The translations under genes and the position numbers were made by a program. Positions 9,778 to 17,068 of a stretch of DNA of 64,000 nt are shown here, piece by piece; the first letter of the stretch is position 1; the number at the start of each line of letters is the position of its first letter. Source of the DNA: CAYMZZ01 sp047600605. Lineage in GTDB: Bacteria; Bacteroidota; Bacteroidia; Chitinophagales; Chitinophagaceae. The notes beneath the pieces are model-generated. The model saw nothing but the letters and a program-made list of their open reading frames with translations. It did no database searches and was not told where the DNA came from. The stretch lies in contig JASGKK010000003.1 of assembly GCA_047600605.1 (NCBI GenBank), forward strand, positions 1 through 64,000, in the 5' to 3' direction.

Positions 9778-10245
9778 TCTTTCTACAAACTCCGCCAGCC
9801 TTCCCGTAGTCTGTTTCGCTCCTTCCAGCGCTCCATACTGCTCTACTACCTGCTGCAATGCTTCGGCTGTTGCAAACTGCATGACCATCTGCAATTCTGT
9901 ATTTTCTCCCTTGTCAATAAACCGCACATCCACCTCAAACTGAGTACTGCTATCCGGTACATCATCACTATGCAGATAGTGCAGATGCGCAGGATGGTCA
10001 ACGGTCTGATAAACGATCTTATTGGGATAATCCACCCCATCGGGTCCATGCATGATAAAGCGCCACACCCCACCGGGACGCACATCCATTTCCAGAATGG
10101 TATTGGTAAATCCGTCTGGTCCCCACCAGTGAATGATCTGTGCCGGGTTTATCCAGGCTTCAAATACCCGCTCGCGTGGAGCATGCAGCAGGCGTGTAAT
10201 GATCAGTCGGTTGCCATCTATACGGCTGGTCAGATTAGTGTTCAT
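9772..10245 (-). CDS. AHSA1/SRPBCC family protein
   Basis: A 157-residue START-like (SRPBCC) protein of the activator-of-Hsp90-homologue type. It shows ITRLLHAPRERVFEAWINP near residue 15, then WWGPDGFTNTILEMDVRPGG and the C-terminal helix ALEGAKQTTGRLAEFVERV. Such proteins bind hydrophobic ligands in a deep cavity. It is encoded 5 bp downstream of an ArsR-family repressor. This pairing is very common, and the ArsR protein probably controls both genes. The ligand is unknown. Confidence 0.92.
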   Translation of the reverse strand: MNTNLTSRIDGNRLIITRLLHAPRERVFEAWINPAQIIHWWGPDGFTNTILEMDVRPGGVWRFIMHGPDGVDYPNKIVYQTVDHPAHLHYLHSDDVPDSSTQFEVDVRFIDKGENTELQMVMQFATAEALQQVVEQYGALEGAKQTTGRLAEFVERV

Positions 10246-10250
10246 GATAA

Positions 10251-10589
10251 TTAAGCTTTATTTTTTCGATTTGGTTTCGCTGGTTTCGATTCCTGCAAAA
10301 AAGCGTCGAGCCGGTCGAGGCGGGCTGTCCATTGCTGGCGGAGCTGATCGATCCATTCACTCACCTCACCCAATCGCTCTGGCCGGGCTTCACAAAACCG
10401 TTCTCGCCCCTGCTGCCGCACTTCTACCAAGCCGCTTTCTGTCAGCAGTTTTATATGCTTGTATACCGCCATCCGGCTTATGGGAAACTGGCCGGAAATC
10501 GCATTGACATTGCGTGGACCTGCAGAAAGGTATCCCAGTATGGCCCGGCGGGTAGGATCTGCTATTGCCTGGAAAATATCTCTGTTCAT
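10251..10589 (-). CDS. ArsR-family winged-helix repressor
   Basis: A 112-residue ArsR/SmtB-type regulator beginning MNRDIFQAIADPTRRAILGY, with the recognition helix region ISRMAVYKHIKLLTESGLV and wing QQGRERFCEARP. There is no cysteine metal-binding box in the recognition helix, so it is unlikely to be a metal sensor. The start at 10589 is chosen because the conserved N-terminal helix begins there. An open extension to 10637 would run through the two inverted-repeat operators. It is the first gene of a two-gene unit with the AHSA1 protein. Confidence 0.93.
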   Translation of the reverse strand: MNRDIFQAIADPTRRAILGYLSAGPRNVNAISGQFPISRMAVYKHIKLLTESGLVEVRQQGRERFCEARPERLGEVSEWIDQLRQQWTARLDRLDAFLQESKPAKPNRKNKA

Positions 10590-10594
10590 AATAT

Positions 10595-10635
10595 GCAACC
10601 TTTGAGTTGCTAAATTAATGCAACTTTTGGGTTGC
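10595..10635 (-). promoter_or_regulatory. Two tandem inverted-repeat operators upstream of arsR-type gene
   Basis: Two 16-bp dyads, GCAACCTTTGAGTTGC (10595-10610) and GCAACTTTTGGGTTGC (10620-10635), share GCAAC/GTTGC arms with 6-bp spacers. Their centres are 25 bp apart. They lie immediately upstream of the start at 10589. This arrangement fits autoregulation by the encoded dimeric ArsR repressor; binding itself is inferred. Confidence 0.75.
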
Positions 10636-10700
10636 ACAAATTATTTTTTCAGACAGCCCTGCCAATCTCGAACTTTAGCCCGGCAAGATTGAAAAAAACA

Positions 10701-10717
10701 TACCAGTATATACCAGT
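10701..10717 (+). promoter_or_regulatory. GntR-type direct-repeat operator, copy 1
   Basis: TACCAGT-ATA-TACCAGT (10701-10707, 10711-10717) is a direct repeat with 10-bp period, followed by TTTATAATTT. The same arrangement occurs upstream of the second susC at 33730-33746. A possible promoter follows: TTTA at 10717 and TATTTTTA at 10740-10747, an imperfect match to the Bacteroidetes consensus. The operator would then cover the -33 region and repress the GntR operon. Confidence 0.65.
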
Positions 10718-10776
10718 TTATAATTTCAAATAAAAACCCTATTTTTACGCACCATTAAACCTTGCCTCCGCTGATT

Positions 10777-11799
10777 ATGACAAAGTCAAAAAAAATAACC
10801 GACCTGATTCACATTGACACCTCGCTGACTACCCCGGTGTACAAGCAGATTGTGCAATCCATTCACCGCAATATTGACCAGGGCATCCTGGTAAAGGATG
10901 ATATGCTTCCTTCGGTCAATCAGATTTCGGCTGAGTTTTCGCTGGCCCGTGGATCTGTCTTTACCGCTTACAATGAACTGCGCTCATCCGGCATCATCGA
11001 TTCCATTCCCGGCAAAGGTTATTTTGTGACCAGTACGGAAACCAACCTGACCAAAAAGATCTTCCTGCTGTTCAGCACATTCACTCCTTATAAGGAGACC
11101 CTGTTCAACTCGCTGATCAACCATTTACCCAAAACCACTTCGCTCGACATCTATTTCCATCACCATAGTATGAAGATGTTTGAGTCGCTGATACGGGAAC
11201 AGGCTGGTTATTACAACACATTTGTGATCATGCCGGAAGTGCATTCGGATACATCGTCTGTCCTGTCGAAGCTGGATGCCCGGCGTACATTCCTGCTCGA
11301 CGTTGGTTATAAAGAATACAACAAACAATTTCCCGGTGTATACCAGGATTTTGAAAACGATATCTATTCCATCCTCATTGACTCACAGGACCTGGTAAAG
11401 AAATACAAACGTCTTTACTTGGTATTTCCGGAATCGGTGCGCACACGCGATATCATTGCGGGCTTCAATAAGTTTTCACGCCGCAAAATGATACCCACAT
11501 TTGTAGTTCCGGAAGCGCCGTTGAGTACAATGGAAAAAGGTGATGCCTTTATAGTCATTGAAGACCGCCACCTGGTAGATATCGTGAAGAAAACAAGAGA
11601 ACAGCAATGGCAACTCGGTAAAGATATCGGCCTTATTTCCTACAACGAGACCAACCTGAAAAGCATTATTGCCAACGGGATCACCACCATTACAACTGAT
11701 TTCAATGCTATGGGCAAAACCATGGCAGACATGATCATGAATGGCAAGCGGGACGTAGTAGAAAATCCGTTCATCCTTATCGACCGCCAGTCATTTTAA
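10777..11799 (+). CDS. GntR-family regulator with periplasmic-binding-protein-like effector domain
   Basis: A 340-residue regulator. Residues about 10-77 form the GntR winged helix (PVYKQIVQSIHRNIDQGIL, then SVNQISAEFSLARGSVFTAY and GIIDSIPGKGYFV). The rest resembles a LacI/GalR-type sugar-binding sensor, ending with ITTITTDFNAMGKTMADMI and FILIDRQSF, as in AraR-like proteins. The ATG at 10777 is preferred over an upstream TTG at 10762. It heads ten plus-strand genes for sugar isomerisation, transport and glycan cleavage, the next starting 13 bp downstream. The repeated operator at its own promoter and at the second susC suggests it controls both. The inducer is probably a sugar or sugar phosphate. 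Confidence 0.93.
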   Translation: MTKSKKITDLIHIDTSLTTPVYKQIVQSIHRNIDQGILVKDDMLPSVNQISAEFSLARGSVFTAYNELRSSGIIDSIPGKGYFVTSTETNLTKKIFLLFSTFTPYKETLFNSLINHLPKTTSLDIYFHHHSMKMFESLIREQAGYYNTFVIMPEVHSDTSSVLSKLDARRTFLLDVGYKEYNKQFPGVYQDFENDIYSILIDSQDLVKKYKRLYLVFPESVRTRDIIAGFNKFSRRKMIPTFVVPEAPLSTMEKGDAFIVIEDRHLVDIVKKTREQQWQLGKDIGLISYNETNLKSIIANGITTITTDFNAMGKTMADMIMNGKRDVVENPFILIDRQSF

Positions 11800-11812
11800 A
11801 AAACATCGTTTC

Positions 11813-12379
11813 ATGTCTGAGATCGCAGATCAGTTTGTTCGTTTCTCCGGCACAACACTTACCGGCCCTTCCATTGACCGCCTCAGCCGGCAACTGGGTG
11901 ACCTGGGAGATATTTTTGCTGACAAAGCTGCCTGGGCTGCAATGCCCAAAGAGCAGAATGTATATGAAGTAGCCTCCTATTTTCCTGTCGCCGAAGGCAC
12001 ACTGGCCGGTTTATTCTTTGGCATAACCTATATAGCGCCGGGTAAAGTAGGGAACGAATACTTTATGACTAAAGGACATTTTCACCTGCTGCGCGACCGG
12101 GCTGAGATCTATCATTGTATCGAAGGCGAAGGCATGCTGATCCTGATGGATGAGCAACGCCATACCTGGGCCGAACGTATGTTTCCGGGCAGCCTTCATT
12201 ATATCAATGGCTATACAGCACACCGTACTGCCAATACCGGCAGCACCACACTGGTCTTTAGTGCTGTATGGCCTTCTGATGCGGGTCATGACTATGCCAC
12301 CATCAGCACAGAAGGTTTTTCACGTATACTGGTAGAGCAGGATGGCCAGCCTGTACTGATCAAGAACCCACTTTCTTAA
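11813..12379 (+). CDS. Cupin-type glucose-6-phosphate isomerase
   Basis: A 188-residue cupin matching the archaeal-type phosphoglucose isomerase family, which interconverts glucose 6-phosphate and fructose 6-phosphate. The cupin motif TKGHFHLLRDRAEIY gives predicted metal ligands His89, His91 and Glu98, with His137 from YTAHRTAN. This spacing equals that of the Pyrococcus furiosus enzyme (His88, His90, Glu97, His136, from established knowledge). It lies 13 bp after the GntR gene and 29 bp before the ROK kinase. In this operon it could convert another phosphorylated aldose, so the exact substrate is open. Confidence 0.88.
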   Translation: MSEIADQFVRFSGTTLTGPSIDRLSRQLGDLGDIFADKAAWAAMPKEQNVYEVASYFPVAEGTLAGLFFGITYIAPGKVGNEYFMTKGHFHLLRDRAEIYHCIEGEGMLILMDEQRHTWAERMFPGSLHYINGYTAHRTANTGSTTLVFSAVWPSDAGHDYATISTEGFSRILVEQDGQPVLIKNPLS

Positions 12380-12408
12380 TCGCACCATCAGGTGCCTCTT
12401 TTTTCCTT

Positions 12409-13362
12409 ATGCTTGCTAACAACAACTATTATATCGGCATTGACCTGGGAGGTACCCGCATCAAAGCGGGACTGGTAGCAGATGGTAAACTGCTGGCGCT
12501 CGATGTGGTGCCTGCTGTATCTGCACAGGGCCTGAAAGCCAGCCTGCCGCTCATGCAGCAGACTATTGAGCAGCTTATTCATTCGCAACAGCTTGACCGC
12601 ACCGGCTTATCGGGCATCGCTCTTGCCTTTCCGGGTTTGGTCGATTCGGTTTCGCAACGCATTCTATCTACCAATCAGAAATACAACGACGCTATTGATA
12701 CCGATCTGCCGGCCTGGGTGCGGGAGCAGTGGCAGGTACCTTTCTTTATTGATAACGATGCACGTATGGCCGCTGTGGGAGAATGGAAATTTGGCGCCGG
12801 ACAGGGCACCGATGATCTCGTTGCGATGACCATTGGTACTGGCGTGGGTTCATCGGCCATCATCAACGGGCGCCTGTTGCGTGGCAAACATTTTCAGGCA
12901 GGCTGCCTCGGCGGACACATGAGCATTCACTACAAAGGCCGCCTGTGCAATTGCGGAAATATTGGTTGTGTGGAAGCGCATGCTTCTACCTGGAGCCTGC
13001 AGGAAACCATTTTGCAGGATCCATCGCTTAACTACAGCCTGCTGGCACAATCACCCCGCCTCGATTTCAGCGTTCTTTTTGATGCAGCTGAAAAAAAAGA
13101 TCAGCTGGCCATCCGCATACAGCAGGAATGCATGGATGTATGGGGCACAGGAGTTATTAATCTCATACATGCCTATGACCCCGATGTGGTGGTCATAGGC
13201 GGTGGTGTAATGAAAAGTGCGCATATCATTTTACCCTATATACAGGAAAAAGTTGCCCGGCACGCATGGACACCCTGGGGCACAGTTGCCATCAGGGCTT
13301 CCAATCTTACCGAAGAAGCCGGTATACTGGGCGCTGTGTACAGCCTGCGACACCAGCTTTAA
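12409..13362 (+). CDS. ROK-family sugar kinase
   Basis: A 317-residue ROK protein. ATP-binding IGIDLGGTRIKAGL lies at residues 9-22, the catalytic aspartate is in IDNDARMAA (Asp117), TIGTGVGSSAI follows at 141-151, and the zinc motif CNCGNIGC (180-187) pairs with His170. The usual ExGH sugar-binding motif appears as LGGH, so the conserved glutamate is replaced by leucine. This marks a ROK subset whose sugar preference I cannot assign. No DNA-binding domain is present, so it is a kinase rather than a repressor. Glucose, mannose or N-acetylhexosamine are candidate substrates, given the mannose-6-phosphate isomerase 20 bp downstream. Confidence 0.9.
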   Translation: MLANNNYYIGIDLGGTRIKAGLVADGKLLALDVVPAVSAQGLKASLPLMQQTIEQLIHSQQLDRTGLSGIALAFPGLVDSVSQRILSTNQKYNDAIDTDLPAWVREQWQVPFFIDNDARMAAVGEWKFGAGQGTDDLVAMTIGTGVGSSAIINGRLLRGKHFQAGCLGGHMSIHYKGRLCNCGNIGCVEAHASTWSLQETILQDPSLNYSLLAQSPRLDFSVLFDAAEKKDQLAIRIQQECMDVWGTGVINLIHAYDPDVVVIGGGVMKSAHIILPYIQEKVARHAWTPWGTVAIRASNLTEEAGILGAVYSLRHQL

Positions 13363-13382
13363 TACCTGAAGTCACTCTGATT

Positions 13383-15152
13383 ATGAAACCTCCTATTATA
13401 TCCAACTACGACAAGAAGCCCTTTATTGACATTGCCGCTGCACCTGGTGAAGCGGTGAAGGGCTGGGACGCCTGTCTTGCACGTATCAAACAGAAAGTTG
13501 ATCAGTTGCCGGCAGAGAAAAAAATTGTGGTGCTCGAAACTTATCAGGGTGTACGCGACTCAGAGCTCATTGGCCAGCTCTCTAAAGAGCTGGAAGGAAC
13601 TTTCTTTTATACCCGCGATATTTTCAAAAGCGAGGATGAATTGCAGCAACTGGTCTATCCCGATGTAACAGACGACGACATCTTTGGCTTCATCACCCGT
13701 CTGGAGATGAAAGATTTCATAGACCCGGTAAAACTGACAGAGACACGTGAGGCTATTAATAAGATTAGCGCAGGAACCATTTTTATTTATGGGCCGGGCG
13801 CAGCACTGGTACCAGCTCAATACGATCTGCTGGTATACTTTGATATGCCCCGCTGGGAAATTCAGCTCCGCTTCCGCAACAATGAAGTGGGCAACCTGGG
13901 ATTCAATAACAATACCCTGAAAACCTCTCTGCAATACAAACAGGCTTTCTTTGTAGACTGGCGGGTATGCGACAAACATAAGAAAACACTGATGCAGCAT
14001 TGGGATCTGCTGGCAGATACTACCATCGCCGGTGAACCAAAACTGGTATCCGGTGCTCTTTACAACAACGCGCTCAGACAGGCCACTACTCAGCCTTTTC
14101 GCCTCGTGCCATTCTTTGATCCCGGCCCCTGGGGTGGTCAATGGATCAAGGAGTACTGCGATATGGACCGCAGTACCATCAACTATGCCTGGGCCTTTGA
14201 TTGTGTGCCGGAAGAAAACAGCCTGTTGTTCCGCTTCAACGATGTAATCGTGGAAACCCCGTCTCTCAATCTCGTATTTACACACCCCCGCACCTTGCTG
14301 GGCGATCCGGTACATGCCCGCTTTGGTGATGAATTCCCGATCCGCTTCGATTTCCTGGATACAATGGACGGTGGTAACCTCAGCCTGCAGGTGCACCCCA
14401 CTACAGAATATATCCGCGAAAAATTTGGCATGGCCTACACGCAGGATGAAAGTTATTATATGCTGGATGCAGGGGACGATGCCGTAGTATATCTCGGACT
14501 CAGGGACAATATCAGCAGCAATGCAATGATCGACGACCTGCAGAAGGCTCAGCAAACAGGCGAGACTTTCGATGCAGAAAAATATGTGGAGAAATGGCCG
14601 GTCAAAAAACACGATCACGTACTGATCCCTGCCGGCACTATTCACTGCTCCGGCAAAAACAGTATGGTGCTCGAGATCAGCGCTACGCCTTACATTTTCA
14701 CATTCAAACTCTATGACTGGGGCCGTATGGGTCTTGATGGCAAACCACGCCCCATCAATATTGAGCATGGCAAAAAAGTGATCAACTGGGAATGTACTCC
14801 TGAATTTACCCGTCGCGAACTGGTCAATGCAATAGAACCGGTAGCAGAAGGTGATGGCTGGAAAGAAGAGCGTACCGGCCTGCACAAACGCGAATTCATT
14901 GAAACAAGAAGACACTGGTTTTCCAAAACTGTTCATCACCACACCAACGACAGTGTGAATGTGCTGAACCTGGTAGAAGGCCGTGAAGCGATTGTAGAAA
15001 GTCCGACCGGCGCCTTTGCTCCTTTTGTGGTGCACTATGCCGAAACATTTGTAATACCTGAATCTGTAAAAGAATATACAATACGCCCCTATGGTGAAAG
15101 TGAGGGAAAGACCATTGGCACCATCAAGGCATTTGTACGTACCAAACCCTAA
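13383..15152 (+). CDS. Long class I mannose-6-phosphate isomerase with extra N-terminal domain
   Basis: A 589-residue protein, considerably longer than a standard type I phosphomannose isomerase. The C-terminal half carries the zinc ligands of this family: Gln336 and His338 in LSLQVHP, Glu356 in DESYYML and His421 in PAGTIHCSG. It should interconvert mannose 6-phosphate and fructose 6-phosphate. The first about 240 residues resemble a uridine-kinase-like fold without a usable P-loop (IYGPGAALV at 135-143), followed by YDLLVYFDMPRWEIQLRFR. Their role is unknown. The ATG at 13383 lies 20 bp after the ROK kinase stop; a longer open frame from 13266 overlaps that gene and is rejected. Confidence 0.9.
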   Translation: MKPPIISNYDKKPFIDIAAAPGEAVKGWDACLARIKQKVDQLPAEKKIVVLETYQGVRDSELIGQLSKELEGTFFYTRDIFKSEDELQQLVYPDVTDDDIFGFITRLEMKDFIDPVKLTETREAINKISAGTIFIYGPGAALVPAQYDLLVYFDMPRWEIQLRFRNNEVGNLGFNNNTLKTSLQYKQAFFVDWRVCDKHKKTLMQHWDLLADTTIAGEPKLVSGALYNNALRQATTQPFRLVPFFDPGPWGGQWIKEYCDMDRSTINYAWAFDCVPEENSLLFRFNDVIVETPSLNLVFTHPRTLLGDPVHARFGDEFPIRFDFLDTMDGGNLSLQVHPTTEYIREKFGMAYTQDESYYMLDAGDDAVVYLGLRDNISSNAMIDDLQKAQQTGETFDAEKYVEKWPVKKHDHVLIPAGTIHCSGKNSMVLEISATPYIFTFKLYDWGRMGLDGKPRPINIEHGKKVINWECTPEFTRRELVNAIEPVAEGDGWKEERTGLHKREFIETRRHWFSKTVHHHTNDSVNVLNLVEGREAIVESPTGAFAPFVVHYAETFVIPESVKEYTIRPYGESEGKTIGTIKAFVRTKP

Positions 15153-15166
15153 AACATCAATTATCC

Positions 15167-15550
15167 ATGAGCGATTATGTAACCAAGCCCATCCCCGGCA
15201 AAAAACCCGATGTGTCTTTTGTAAGCAGACCCTGGGGTAGTTTCAAGCAGTTTGCCAACAACGAAGATTGCACGGTGAGTCTGATGACCGTATTGCCCGG
15301 TCAGCGCTTAAGTCTGCAATCGCACACGGGGCGGGCCGAGCTCTGGATTGTGATTGATGATGGAGCTCTTGTACAGGTAGGCGAGGAAGTAAAAGAATAC
15401 AAAGCCGGTGATGAGATCTGGATTCCGGCCCGGGAGAAGCACCGCCTAACCTGCACAGGCAATGAGCCGGTGCGTGTGCTGGAAGTCGCCTTTGGCAACT
15501 GGCAGCAGAACGATATTCAACGCTATGATGATGACTACAGGCGGGATTAA
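15167..15550 (+). CDS. PMI type II-like cupin protein
   Basis: A 127-residue single-cupin protein resembling the isolated C-terminal domain of type II phosphomannose isomerase / GDP-mannose pyrophosphorylase. It has SRPWGSFKQF near residue 20, LSLQSHTGRAELWIVIDD as cupin motif 1 and AGDEIWIPAREKHRL as motif 2, ending in a DIQRYDDDYRR tail typical of that domain. It probably isomerises a phosphosugar in the cytoplasm or assists the preceding isomerase, 14 bp upstream. It lacks the nucleotidyltransferase half, so it is not a GDP-mannose synthase. Confidence 0.88.
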   Translation: MSDYVTKPIPGKKPDVSFVSRPWGSFKQFANNEDCTVSLMTVLPGQRLSLQSHTGRAELWIVIDDGALVQVGEEVKEYKAGDEIWIPAREKHRLTCTGNEPVRVLEVAFGNWQQNDIQRYDDDYRRD

Positions 15551-15605
15551 TCCCCCGCCTGTTTTGCATATCCTGATCAAAATTTAAAAACATAAAACGA
15601 TTGCT

Positions 15606-16982
15606 ATGTCTTCACACGTAGCCCGGCAACAATTCATTTGTATTACTGTCGCTATCGGCGGCCTGCTATTTGGCTTTGATACGGCTGTCATATCCGGCGC
15701 CATCACACTGATCAAAAACCAATTTGCACTGGATACCGTCATGGAAGGCTGGCTCGTGAGCAGCGGACTGGCAGGCTGTATACTGGGTGTACTCATCACA
15801 GGCCTGGTAAGTGACCGCATTGGCCGCAAAAAAACCATTGCACTGGCTGGCATTATGTTTTTAATATCTGCTATCGGCTGCGCCTTTCCTCCCTCTTTCA
15901 GTGTGCTGGTGATCGCACGCATGATCGGCGGTGTTGGTGTAGGCATGGCATCGGTGGTATCGCCCATGTATATCGCAGAGTTTGCACCCGCCAGCCAGCG
16001 GGGACGTATGATCGCTTATTATCAGCTCGCCATTACACTGGGTATCCTGCTCGCTTATTTTTCCAATGCGCTGCTCGTCAACTATAGTCATCATAACTTC
16101 AGCAGCGATTGGGCCAACTGGTTTTTTCATTCAGAAGCCTGGCGCCCCATGTTTCTGGCCATGGCCATTCCTTCTGCTGTTTTTCTTGCGTTGCTTACGC
16201 GTGTACCGGAAAGTCCACGCTGGCTTATAAGCCGGCAACAAACAGCAAAAGCAACAGCGATCATGCAGCAGGTGCGTAGCGTCGATGAAGCTGAAAAAGA
16301 ACTGGCCGACATCAGTAAGGCCGCCGGCCGCGCTTCGGCACGCCGCATTTCCCTTACTTCACCTGCCATACGCCTGCCGCTGATCATTGGCATCGTACTG
16401 GCCGTATTTCAGCAGTTCTCCGGCATCAATGCGATCATCTACTATGGCCCCAGCATTTTTGAAGCAGCAGGGATCGATAGCAGCAATGCGCTGCTGTTTC
16501 AGGTGATCATTGGCGCAGTAAACATGCTGTTTACCATCCTCGCAATTCGCTGGGCCGATAAATACGGGCGCAGGATACTACTCATTGCCGGACTTACCGG
16601 CATTGTAGTATCGCTGGTGTTGTGTGGATTGCTTTTTTATACCAACAATACACAGGGGCCACTGCTGCTGATCCTGATGCTGACCTATATCGCCTGCTTT
16701 GCTTTTTCTCTCGGACCAGTAACATGGATCGTGATCAACGAAATATTCCCCACAGAAGTGCGGGTAAAGGCAGTAGCGGCATGTACACTGGCACTTTGGA
16801 TTGCAGTATGGATGGTGGGACAATTCTTTCCCTGGCTGCTCGAAAAAACAGGTGCGGCAGTCACCTTCTGGATGTTTGCATTTTGCAGCCTTATCAATTT
16901 TGTTTTTAGCCTCAAAGTGGTAAAGGAAACAAAGGGAAAAACACTGGAAGAAATGGAGGAAGTATTCGTAGCACCGCATTGA
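15606..16982 (+). CDS. MFS sugar porter
   Basis: A 458-residue inner-membrane transporter of the sugar porter family (XylE/GLUT type) with 12 predicted helices. Diagnostic motifs are GFDTAVISGA in TM1, DRIGRKKT in loop 2-3, PESPRWLI before the central loop, QQFSGINAIIYYGPSIF in TM7, KYGRRILLI, PVTWIVINEIFPTEVR in TM10 and the tail KETKGKTLEEMEE. It likely imports a monosaccharide such as mannose or glucose by proton symport. The sugar would then be phosphorylated by the ROK kinase and isomerised by the preceding enzymes. Confidence 0.95.
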   Translation: MSSHVARQQFICITVAIGGLLFGFDTAVISGAITLIKNQFALDTVMEGWLVSSGLAGCILGVLITGLVSDRIGRKKTIALAGIMFLISAIGCAFPPSFSVLVIARMIGGVGVGMASVVSPMYIAEFAPASQRGRMIAYYQLAITLGILLAYFSNALLVNYSHHNFSSDWANWFFHSEAWRPMFLAMAIPSAVFLALLTRVPESPRWLISRQQTAKATAIMQQVRSVDEAEKELADISKAAGRASARRISLTSPAIRLPLIIGIVLAVFQQFSGINAIIYYGPSIFEAAGIDSSNALLFQVIIGAVNMLFTILAIRWADKYGRRILLIAGLTGIVVSLVLCGLLFYTNNTQGPLLLILMLTYIACFAFSLGPVTWIVINEIFPTEVRVKAVAACTLALWIAVWMVGQFFPWLLEKTGAAVTFWMFAFCSLINFVFSLKVVKETKGKTLEEMEEVFVAPH

Positions 16983-17068
16983 TCAGATTAAACTAACCTG
17001 ATGTTCTAATATAAACCTTATTGCTGGCTGAATGGTATCTCATCTCATTTAACCTAAACTAGTTTACC

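Noticed and set aside
13560..15035. Long open frame of 491 codons on the minus strand
   Set aside because: It lies antisense within the mannose-6-phosphate isomerase gene, which has clear catalytic motifs; its translation shows no recognisable domain.
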